Shown here in pieces: positions 51,931 to 59,917 of a DNA stretch of 64,000 nt. The notes beneath the pieces are model-generated. The model saw only the letters and a list, made by a program, of their open reading frames with translations. It ran no database searches and was not told where the DNA came from. Position 1 is the stretch's first letter. Every line of letters begins with the position of its first letter. Source of the DNA: Hyphomicrobiales bacterium (GTDB taxonomy: Bacteria > Pseudomonadota > Alphaproteobacteria > Rhizobiales > Rhizobiaceae). The stretch is from assembly GCA_900473685.1 (NCBI GenBank), contig UCNE01000002.1, positions 310,001 to 374,000 of the forward strand. The letters run 5' to 3'. Made by a program: the position numbers and the translations under genes.

Positions 51931-53211
51931 ATGCTGGCCAGTTTCAGATCCGTGTTCAGCCTGATGCTCTCGACGCTTTTGATGATGGTCGGTTTCGGGC
52001 TGGCGAGTTACGTTCTGCCGGTGCGCTCTGTTGCTGAAGGCTGGTCGACGCTGACCATTTCGCTGATCGCCACCGGCTATACGCTGGGTTTTACGATCTC
52101 CTGCATCGTCACCCCGAAATTCGTGCTGCGCGTCGGCCATGTGCGGGTGTTTGCTGCGCTGATCACGCTGCTCAGCATCGCTATTCTGATGTGCGGGCTG
52201 GTCGTCGACTGGCGGGCCTGGATCCTGTTTCGCGCCATTTCCGGCTTTGCGATAGCCGGCAGCTACCTGGTCATCGAAAGCTGGCTGAACGAGCGGGTGA
52301 CCAATGAAAACCGCGGCATGCTGTTTTCACTCTATCTGATCACCACCATGGTCGGCACGATTGGCGGGCAATATCTGGTGCCCTTGGGTGATCCGACGAA
52401 TTCATCGCTGTTCATCCTATGCGGCGTGCTGTTCTCGCTGGCGCTTCTGCCAACGGCACTGTCCTCATCCGCAATGCCCGCCCCGCCGGCCCAGGCCAAT
52501 TTCGATGTGCCAGGGCTCTATCGCCGCTCGCCGGTCGCCGTCGTCGGCGCGTTTCTCGCTGGCGCCATGTCCGGCGCCTGGCTCAATCTCGGCGGCGTCT
52601 TTACCCAGAAGATCGGCCTGTCCACCGCAGAAGGTGCAACGCTGCTGGCGGCCCTTCTAGCCGGCAGCGCCATTTCGCAAATCCCGATCGGGCGCGCGTC
52701 CGACCGGATCGACCGGCGCATCGTCATGGTCGGTTGCGGTCTCGTCGGCGTTGTTTCCTGCCTTACAATGGTGGCCTTCGTCGGCGCCAGCCCGCTGGTT
52801 CTCTACATCATCGCCGCCTTCGTCGGCTCGGTGCTGTTTCCGATCTATGCGCTGAACGTTGCGCACGCAAACGACCTTGCCCGCCCGAACGAATATGTCG
52901 AGGTGTCCTCCGGCATGATGATCACCTATGGCATCGGCACGATTTCCGGCCCGTTGATGGTCGGGCCGGTGATGGACCGCTTCGGCCCGCCGTCGCTGTT
53001 CGTGCTTCTGGCCGTCTATTTCGCGCTCTACGCTGCCTACGCCGCATGGCGGATTGCCCAACGCGGCCATCAAGACGGACTTGTTGCCAAGACGGACTTC
53101 CATGCCAATACCGTGCCGACACCCGGAACAGAGGCCGTCAACGCCATGAACCAAGCCGTGCGGCCGGCCGATCTGATCGAAGACGACACCGCTCCGACGG
53201 CGGCCCCCTGA
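51931..53211 (+). CDS. MFS transporter
   Basis: A 426-residue major facilitator with about twelve transmembrane segments. The start MLASFRSVFSLMLSTLLMMV is preceded by GGGAG. The A-motif-like loops are TPKFVLRVGHVRV after TM2 and GRASDRIDRRIV after TM8. WLNERVTNENRGMLFSLYLI is typical of the YcaD-like subgroup. Substrate unknown. It ends 16 bases from the convergent DMT gene with no terminator visible between them. Confidence 0.9.
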   Translation: MLASFRSVFSLMLSTLLMMVGFGLASYVLPVRSVAEGWSTLTISLIATGYTLGFTISCIVTPKFVLRVGHVRVFAALITLLSIAILMCGLVVDWRAWILFRAISGFAIAGSYLVIESWLNERVTNENRGMLFSLYLITTMVGTIGGQYLVPLGDPTNSSLFILCGVLFSLALLPTALSSSAMPAPPAQANFDVPGLYRRSPVAVVGAFLAGAMSGAWLNLGGVFTQKIGLSTAEGATLLAALLAGSAISQIPIGRASDRIDRRIVMVGCGLVGVVSCLTMVAFVGASPLVLYIIAAFVGSVLFPIYALNVAHANDLARPNEYVEVSSGMMITYGIGTISGPLMVGPVMDRFGPPSLFVLLAVYFALYAAYAAWRIAQRGHQDGLVAKTDFHANTVPTPGTEAVNAMNQAVRPADLIEDDTAPTAAP

Positions 53212-53227
53212 GCAACTCCGGCATGCC

Positions 53228-54181
53228 TCACCCCTGCGGGGTAATATGCTTGCGTGCGCCCCGGCGCTCGAGACCGAGCTGGTGTTCGCGAAAGATGATG
53301 AAGATGCCGGCACCGACGACGATCGCCGTGCCGATCAGCATGATGCCTGTCGGCACCTCGTCGAACAGGAAATAGCCGATCAGCAGCCCGAGCAGGATCG
53401 AGGTATATTCGAACGGCGCAATCGTCGACATGTCGGCATAGCGGTAGCTCTGCGTCAGAAGAATTTGCGCAACACCGCCACAAAACCCCGCCCCCATCAG
53501 AAGCAGAAAGGAATTCATCGGCAACGGTTCCCAGCCGAAGGGCAGCGTCAACAAAGAGAAGCAGGCGGCCGAAAGCGAGAAATAGAGCACGATCGTGTGG
53601 GTCTTTTCCTTGGCGATCAGCTTGCGCACCAGCACCATGGCAATGGCGCCGAGTGCGGCCGAGAGAAGCACGGCCAGTGCTCCAAGCGCTTCCTGTGACC
53701 CAAAACCACCATCGCGCAACAGCGTTACTCTTGGCCAGGTGATGATCATCACCCCCACGAGCCCGATCAGCACGGCAGACCAGCGATAGACCCGCACGGT
53801 TTCCTTGAGAAATACCGCCGCGAAGACGACGGCCAGCAGCGGCATGGCGTAACCGATCGCAATCGCTTCGGGCAGCGGCAGGTGTACCAGCCCATAGAAC
53901 CCAAAACTCATCGCCAGGATGCCGATGAAGCCGCGTGCCAGATGGCCGAAAATATCCTTGGTGTGGAAGGCCGTCCGCAGATGTCCCTTGACGGCGAGAT
54001 AGCCGAGGATCGGCACCATTGCGAATGCCGAGCGATAAAAAGTGATTTGTCCGGTGGCGATCTCCGTTCCCGCCGCCTTGATCAGCGTCGACATGCAGAC
54101 GAAGACCAGCACGGACAGAACCTTGAGGGTAATGCCCTTCATCGGGTGGGGGAATTCGGAATCCATGCGGGTCGCACTCAT
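53228..54181 (-). CDS. DMT superfamily (EamA) transporter
   Basis: A 317-residue membrane protein with ten transmembrane segments in two EamA repeats: LKVLSVLVFVCMSTLIKAAG to YGLVHLPLPEAIAIGYAMP, and LSAALGAIAMVLVRKL to LFDEVPTGIMLIGTAIVVG. Substrate unknown; the family exports metabolites. Starts at 54181, 54166 and 54142 are all possible and none has a strong ribosome binding site. Confidence 0.9.
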   Translation of the reverse strand: MSATRMDSEFPHPMKGITLKVLSVLVFVCMSTLIKAAGTEIATGQITFYRSAFAMVPILGYLAVKGHLRTAFHTKDIFGHLARGFIGILAMSFGFYGLVHLPLPEAIAIGYAMPLLAVVFAAVFLKETVRVYRWSAVLIGLVGVMIITWPRVTLLRDGGFGSQEALGALAVLLSAALGAIAMVLVRKLIAKEKTHTIVLYFSLSAACFSLLTLPFGWEPLPMNSFLLLMGAGFCGGVAQILLTQSYRYADMSTIAPFEYTSILLGLLIGYFLFDEVPTGIMLIGTAIVVGAGIFIIFREHQLGLERRGARKHITPQG

Positions 54182-54665
54182 CGGACTGAGGGCAGCGGGC
54201 CGGAAATCAAGGGAAACGACAGGCTGCGGGAGAAATATGCGACCGGAGAATCCGTCGCTTAGACCCTGTCACCTTAACCCGCGATATTCGAAAGAGGCAT
54301 CAATTTTCGTGATGGGTAGCGGAAATATTTGATGCGTCGATGGCGATACCCTAGTCTCGACCGGAATGGGCAAGCAGAAACGCTGCCAAGCAATCCGACA
54401 GCCGAAACTGCACTCCAGAACCAAGAAGACTGGCAGCGGGCTGTAAAAATCCGAAACCTGTGCCAAAAATACACGACTGGTTTAAATATTGTTAGGGCGA
54501 ATTTCGTAAGTCTCTGAACAAGCAAAGAATGGGACAGATCAGGCTTGCCGGAAAACGGCATATGTCGGCGAAAAGAACCGCCTTGCGATCACACCGGAAG
54601 CTTCGCATCTTCTGCGCAGCCTCTTCATCGAGACAAGCCTCATCGCCAGCGTCTGGACGCAGCGG
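54182..54665. other. Divergent region DMT transporter / pepN
   Basis: No gene is supported. An AT-rich part at 54470-54500 may hold the pepN promoter. An inverted repeat GCATCAA / TTGATGC stands at 54297-54335. Confidence 0.5.
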
Positions 54666-57335
54666 ATGATGCAAGCGGGACAAACAATGCGGACAGATAC
54701 GGGCGCGATCATTCATCTGGAAGACTACCGGCCGACGGATTTTGTCCTCGAGAGGGTGGACCTCACCTTCGAACTCGATCCTACCGAAACCAAGGTCGAA
54801 GCCCGGCTGATCTTCCACCGCCGTGAGGGGGTAAGCGCCGATGCGCCGCTGATCCTCGACGGCGACGAACTGAAGATGACCGGCCTGCTGCTCGACCAGG
54901 AAGAAATTCCGGCGGCGAACTACGATGCGGCGGAAGATACGCTGACGATCCGCAGCCTGCCGGCAACGGCGCCCTTCGAGGTGACGATCACCACCGAGAT
55001 CAATCCGGAGGCCAACACCACGCTGATGGGCCTCTACCGCACCAGCAATGTCTATTGCACGCAGTGCGAAGCCGAAGGCTTCCGGCGTATCACCTATTTC
55101 CCGGACCGCCCGGATGTGCTTGCCGTCTACACGGTCAACATCATCGCCGACAAGGCAACCGCGCCGCTGCTGCTCTCCAACGGCAACTTTCTCGGCGGCG
55201 CCGGCATGGGCGATGGCCGCCATTTCGCCGCCTGGTTCGATCCGCACCCGAAGCCAAGCTACCTGTTCGCATTGGTCGCCGGCGACCTGGGCGTGGTCGA
55301 GGACACTTTCACCACCATGTCCGGCCGCGAAGTCACGCTGAAAATCTATGTCGAACACGGCAAGGAGCCGCGCGCGTCCTATGCGATGGATGCGCTGAAG
55401 CGCTCCATGAAGTGGGACGAGGAACGGTTCGGCCGCGAATACGATCTCGATATCTTCATGATCGTCGCCGTCTCCGATTTCAACATGGGCGCCATGGAGA
55501 ACAAGGGGCTGAACGTCTTCAACGACAAGTATGTCCTGGCCGACCCGGAAACCGCGACCGATGCCGACTACGCCAATATCGAGGCGATCATCGCGCACGA
55601 ATATTTCCATAACTGGACCGGCAACCGCATCACCTGCCGCGACTGGTTCCAGCTCTGCCTGAAGGAAGGCCTGACGGTCTATCGCGACCACGAATTCTCA
55701 GCCGACCAGCGCTCGCGCGCGGTCAAGCGCATCGCCGAAGTACGCCATCTGAAAGCCGAGCAGTTTCCGGAAGACGCCGGTCCGCTTGCGCACCCGGTCC
55801 GGCCAACAAAATTCCGGGAAATCAATAACTTCTACACGACGACGGTCTATGAAAAGGGATCCGAAGTCACCCGGATGATCGCCACCCTGCTCGGTGCTGA
55901 TCTCTTCAAGCAGGGCATGGATCTCTATTTCGACCGCCACGACGGACAGGCCGTGACGATCGAGGATTTCGTCGCCTGCTTTGCCGAGGTCAGCAAGCGC
56001 GACCTGACGCAATTTTCTCTCTGGTATCATCAGGCGGGAACGCCACTGGTCAGCGCCTCGACAGCCTATGACGCCGCCAAGCAGACATTGACGCTGTCGC
56101 TCGAACAGATGGTGCCGCCGACACCCGGACAGAGCGCCAAGGAGCCGATGTATATCCCCTTGCGTATCGGGCTTCTGCTGGAGGATGGCTCGGAAGCTAC
56201 GGTTACCTCCGTGACCGGCGCCGAAATGACCGGCGATGTGCTGCACTTGGTCGAACGCAATCAGACGGTCGTGTTCGGTGGCATCGCCTCCCGCCCGGTC
56301 CTGTCGTTGAACCGCGGGTTTTCGACGCCGATCAACCTGCATTTCGAGCAGACGGCCGCTGATCGCGCCCATATCGCCAGACATGAAAGCGATCTGTTTG
56401 CCCGCTGGCAAGCTTTGAACGATCTTGCGTTGCCCAATCTCGTCGCAGCCACCGCCAGCGCCAAGGCAGGTGAGCCGGTTCAATGCGACGCCGCCCTGAT
56501 CGACGCCCTGCTTGCGGCCGCCGCCGACGGTGATCTTGAGCCTGCCTTCAGAGCGCAGGCGCTGGCACTGCCGAGCGAAGCCGATATCGCCCGCGAAATC
56601 GGCGGGAACAACGACCCGGATGCGATCCACGCCGGACGCCAGCAGATCATGGTGGCGGTCGCCACGGCCGGACAGGCCATTTTCGAAAAACTCGCAGACG
56701 ACATGGTCGTCTCCGGTCCGTTCAGCGCGGATGCGGCAAGTGCCGGTCGCCGGGCACTGCGCAACACCGCCCTCTCCTATCTCGTTTATGCCGAAAACGA
56801 ACCCACCCGGGCAGTCGCTGCGTTCAAGTCCGCCAACAACATGACGGATCTCAGCCAGGCCCTGACGATCCTTGCGCACCGGTTCCCGGACGCCGTCGAA
56901 ACGGCGGATGCCCTCGCCGCATTCAAGACCCGGTTCGCCGGAAATGCGCTGGTGATCGACAAGTGGTTCACCATCCAGGCGACCATTCCGGGCGAAGCCG
57001 CGCTTGCCCGCGTCAAGGTCTTGATGGCCGACCCGCTGTTCAACAGCTCCAACCCGAACCGGGTGCGTGCGCTCGTCGGCACGTTCGCCTTCTCCAACCC
57101 GACCGGTTTCAACCGCGCCGATGGCGAAGGCTACCGGTTCCTGGCGCGCCAGATCCTCGACATCAATCCGCGCAATCCGCAACTGGCGGCGCGCATCCTG
57201 ACCTCGATGCGGTCGTGGCGCTCGCTGGAGCCTGGCCGCGCCGAGCACGCCCGCAACGCACTGCGTGAAATCGCGGCTGCGCCGAAACTATCGACCGATG
57301 TCAGCGACATCATCGAGCGCATGCTCAAGGGTTAG
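54666..57335 (+). CDS. pepN: Aminopeptidase N (M1 family)
   Basis: An 889-residue zinc metallopeptidase that removes N-terminal residues in the final steps of peptide breakdown in the cytoplasm. The exopeptidase motif GAMENKGLNVF precedes the zinc site HEYFHN (His311, His315) with Glu334 after 18 residues in CLKEGLTVYRD. The DUF3458-type middle and C-terminal helical domains complete the E. coli PepN layout. Starts at 54666 and 54687 are both possible. It ends at a clear terminator. Confidence 0.97.
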   Translation: MMQAGQTMRTDTGAIIHLEDYRPTDFVLERVDLTFELDPTETKVEARLIFHRREGVSADAPLILDGDELKMTGLLLDQEEIPAANYDAAEDTLTIRSLPATAPFEVTITTEINPEANTTLMGLYRTSNVYCTQCEAEGFRRITYFPDRPDVLAVYTVNIIADKATAPLLLSNGNFLGGAGMGDGRHFAAWFDPHPKPSYLFALVAGDLGVVEDTFTTMSGREVTLKIYVEHGKEPRASYAMDALKRSMKWDEERFGREYDLDIFMIVAVSDFNMGAMENKGLNVFNDKYVLADPETATDADYANIEAIIAHEYFHNWTGNRITCRDWFQLCLKEGLTVYRDHEFSADQRSRAVKRIAEVRHLKAEQFPEDAGPLAHPVRPTKFREINNFYTTTVYEKGSEVTRMIATLLGADLFKQGMDLYFDRHDGQAVTIEDFVACFAEVSKRDLTQFSLWYHQAGTPLVSASTAYDAAKQTLTLSLEQMVPPTPGQSAKEPMYIPLRIGLLLEDGSEATVTSVTGAEMTGDVLHLVERNQTVVFGGIASRPVLSLNRGFSTPINLHFEQTAADRAHIARHESDLFARWQALNDLALPNLVAATASAKAGEPVQCDAALIDALLAAAADGDLEPAFRAQALALPSEADIAREIGGNNDPDAIHAGRQQIMVAVATAGQAIFEKLADDMVVSGPFSADAASAGRRALRNTALSYLVYAENEPTRAVAAFKSANNMTDLSQALTILAHRFPDAVETADALAAFKTRFAGNALVIDKWFTIQATIPGEAALARVKVLMADPLFNSSNPNRVRALVGTFAFSNPTGFNRADGEGYRFLARQILDINPRNPQLAARILTSMRSWRSLEPGRAEHARNALREIAAAPKLSTDVSDIIERMLKG

Positions 57336-57360
57336 GAAATAGCAACTGGAAATGATCGAG

Positions 57361-57386
57361 AAACCCCGCAACCGCGGGGTTTTTTC
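57361..57386 (+). terminator. Terminator after pepN
   Basis: A 9-bp stem AAACCCCGC / GCGGGGTTT with loop AACC and a following T run, about 25 bases after the pepN stop. Confidence 0.92.
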
Positions 57387-57543
57387 GTTTCTGCCGCGGT
57401 ATCAAACCCAATAGTGCAATTTTCCCATGACGATAAATGGTTAACAAACTTTTACGTTTTCCTCTGGACAAGGCGAATCACAATTGATTCATTGGGTCAG
57501 GTTCAAGCGAGCGGCGCTTCGAATCACATGAGGGTTTACAGAA

Positions 57544-59913
57544 TTGACGAAGATGGCGGAAGCGCAGCGGGGACGCGCAGCCGGTGAGCGGTTGCGTCCC
57601 AGATTTCCAGGCTTTTCGAGGTTGGAACGGGACGTTATCCAGCACGCACGGATTTTTACCGAGCCGGCAGTGCGCCGTCTTGCGGGTGCCGAGCCGTTGC
57701 TCAAGCGCTCGATCCCGATCCTGATCACCGCGTTTCTTCTCGTCGTCGCCATTTCCCGCATCAATGGCATCATGGTCGAATATGCCCGCATGGAGGCAAG
57801 CGCGCGCCAGGTCACCGTCCTTGCCGCAGCCACCGCCAGTGCCGCCCTTCAGGAAAACGGCGTGGCCCTGTTCGACAAGGCGAAGAAATGGGATGTCGAA
57901 CAGCGGTTGAATGCGGTCCTCTCACCCGACATGCTCGAAAATGGTGCCTTTGTGCTCACCGTGCGCAATGACGGCCGGATTTTCGCCAGCTCCCCCGAGG
58001 GCGTGGCCTATACGGGACGCACGCTGAATGCCGTGGCACCGGAAGTCGCCGCTTTCCAGTATTTCGGTGAACGCTCGGCAGTGATGAAGACCTTCATCGG
58101 TGGTACCGAGCATATCGTTGCGATGATGCAGGTCCCCGGCGGCGCAGGAACGCTGTTGGTCGCCACGCCGCTGGCAGGTATCCAGAAGCTGTGGCGGGAT
58201 GAAGTCTCGCTCAACGTCACCCTGTTCGCCGGTATCTCGGCGATCCTGCTGATCGTGCTCTATGCCTATTATATCCAGGCCAAGCGCGCCCGCGACGCCG
58301 ACCAGATCTTTGCAGAATCCAACCTGCGCGTCGAGACCGCCCTGTCGCGCGGACGCTGCGGCCTGTGGGATTTCGACATGCCCAACCGCCGGCTTTTCTG
58401 GTCGCGCTCGATGTATGAGATGCTCGGCATGCCGCCGCAGAGCAATGTGCTTTCGTTCGGTGACGCTGCGCGGCTGATGCACCCGGACGACGGCAGCATC
58501 TACAAGGTCGCCCGCACCATCGCCAAGGGTGATGCCCGCCAGATCGACCAGATCTTCCGGATGCGCCATGCCGATGGCCATTATGTCTGGATGCGCGCGC
58601 GCGCCCAGGTCATCCGCACCGCTTCCGGCCGTGTGCACCTGATCGGCATCGCCATGGATGTCACCGAGCAGCACCGCCTGGCCCAGCGCTATGCGGAAGC
58701 CGACCAGCGGCTGGCCGATGCGATCGATTGTACGTCCGAGGCCTTTGTGCTCTGGGACAAGAACGACCGGCTAGTGATGTGCAACACCCATTATCAGCAA
58801 GCCTACAAGCTGCCCGACCGGGTGCTGGTTGCCGGTACGGAGCGTTCCGTGGTCAACGCCGCATCCGCCCGTCCGATCATCGAGCGGCGCATTGCCGATC
58901 CTGACCGCTCCAATCAATCACAGACTTCGGAAGTACAGCTCGCCGACCAGCGCTGGCTGCAGATCAACGACCGGCGAACCCGTGACGGTGGCCTGGTATC
59001 GGTCGGCACTGACATTACGCTGCTGAAACGGCACCAGGTGCGCCTGCGCGAATCCGAGCGGCGCCTGATGGCGACCATCGGCGACCTGTCGACGTCGCGC
59101 ATCACATTGGAACGCCAGAAGGCCGAACTCTCCGTCGCCAACTCCAATTATCAGGCGGAGAAGGAACGCGCGGAAGCGGCCAACCGGGCCAAGTCCGAAT
59201 TCCTCGCCAACATGTCGCACGAGCTGCGAACCCCGCTGAACGCCATTCTCGGCTTTTCTGAAATCCTGCAGAACCAGATGTTCGGTCCGCTGGGCTCGGA
59301 AAAATACGACGAATATTCCCACGATATCCATGACAGCGGCAAGCACCTGCTCAATGTCATCAACGACATACTCGACATGTCGAAGATCGAGGCCGGCCAG
59401 ATGAAGATCAACCGCGAGACGATCGATCTCGCCCCACTGATCGAGGAAACCCTCCGTTTCACCACCATCCCGGCACAGCAAAAGAACATCTGCGTCGATC
59501 AGCAGATTTCTTCCGGTCTGACCATCACGGCCGATCGCCGCGCCATGAAGCAGGTCCTGCTCAACCTGTTGTCCAACGCCGTCAAATTCACCAATGAAGG
59601 CGGAAAGATCTCGCTGCGCGCCCGCAAGGTCGCTGGCGCCGTGACGCTGACCATCGCAGACACCGGCATCGGCATCCCGCGCCTGGCATTGGAAAAGATC
59701 GGCCAGCCGTTCGAGCAGGTGCAGAGCCAGTACGCCAAGAGCAAGGGCGGCTCCGGGCTTGGTCTGGCCATCTCGCGCTCGTTGACAAACCTGCACGGCG
59801 GCGCGATGAAGATCCACTCCCAGGAAAATGTCGGCACGATCATTTCCCTGCGCATCCCCGATACGGCCCCACGCACCCAAACGGAAACCAAGGCCACTCT
59901 GGCCGTGGCGTAG
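57544..59913 (+). CDS. pleC: PleC/DivJ-type PAS sensor histidine kinase
   Basis: A 789-residue inner-membrane kinase. TM1 (about 54-73) and TM2 (about 226-245) bound a periplasmic sensor region; two PAS folds follow (about 270-390, DMPNRRLFWSRSMYEMLG and YVWMRARAQVI; about 395-505, DCTSEAFVLWDKNDRLVMCN). The HisKA motif MSHELRTPLNAILGFSEILQ has His559, and FGPLGSEKYDEYSHDI with DMSKIEAGQ is the PleC/DivJ/PdhS signature for kinases acting on DivK. The HATPase has LLSNAVKF, DTGIGIP and GGSGLGLAISRSL. Start TTG 57544 has GAGGG nine bases before it. The position between pepN and glnE agrees with my memory of pleC in rhizobia; the gene name is less sure than the family. Confidence 0.88.
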   Translation: MTKMAEAQRGRAAGERLRPRFPGFSRLERDVIQHARIFTEPAVRRLAGAEPLLKRSIPILITAFLLVVAISRINGIMVEYARMEASARQVTVLAAATASAALQENGVALFDKAKKWDVEQRLNAVLSPDMLENGAFVLTVRNDGRIFASSPEGVAYTGRTLNAVAPEVAAFQYFGERSAVMKTFIGGTEHIVAMMQVPGGAGTLLVATPLAGIQKLWRDEVSLNVTLFAGISAILLIVLYAYYIQAKRARDADQIFAESNLRVETALSRGRCGLWDFDMPNRRLFWSRSMYEMLGMPPQSNVLSFGDAARLMHPDDGSIYKVARTIAKGDARQIDQIFRMRHADGHYVWMRARAQVIRTASGRVHLIGIAMDVTEQHRLAQRYAEADQRLADAIDCTSEAFVLWDKNDRLVMCNTHYQQAYKLPDRVLVAGTERSVVNAASARPIIERRIADPDRSNQSQTSEVQLADQRWLQINDRRTRDGGLVSVGTDITLLKRHQVRLRESERRLMATIGDLSTSRITLERQKAELSVANSNYQAEKERAEAANRAKSEFLANMSHELRTPLNAILGFSEILQNQMFGPLGSEKYDEYSHDIHDSGKHLLNVINDILDMSKIEAGQMKINRETIDLAPLIEETLRFTTIPAQQKNICVDQQISSGLTITADRRAMKQVLLNLLSNAVKFTNEGGKISLRARKVAGAVTLTIADTGIGIPRLALEKIGQPFEQVQSQYAKSKGGSGLGLAISRSLTNLHGGAMKIHSQENVGTIISLRIPDTAPRTQTETKATLAVA

Positions 59914-59917
59914 TCTT

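Noticed and set aside
55698-57248. Leftward open frame (516 codons) inside pepN
   Set aside because: Antisense shadow of a complete aminopeptidase N.
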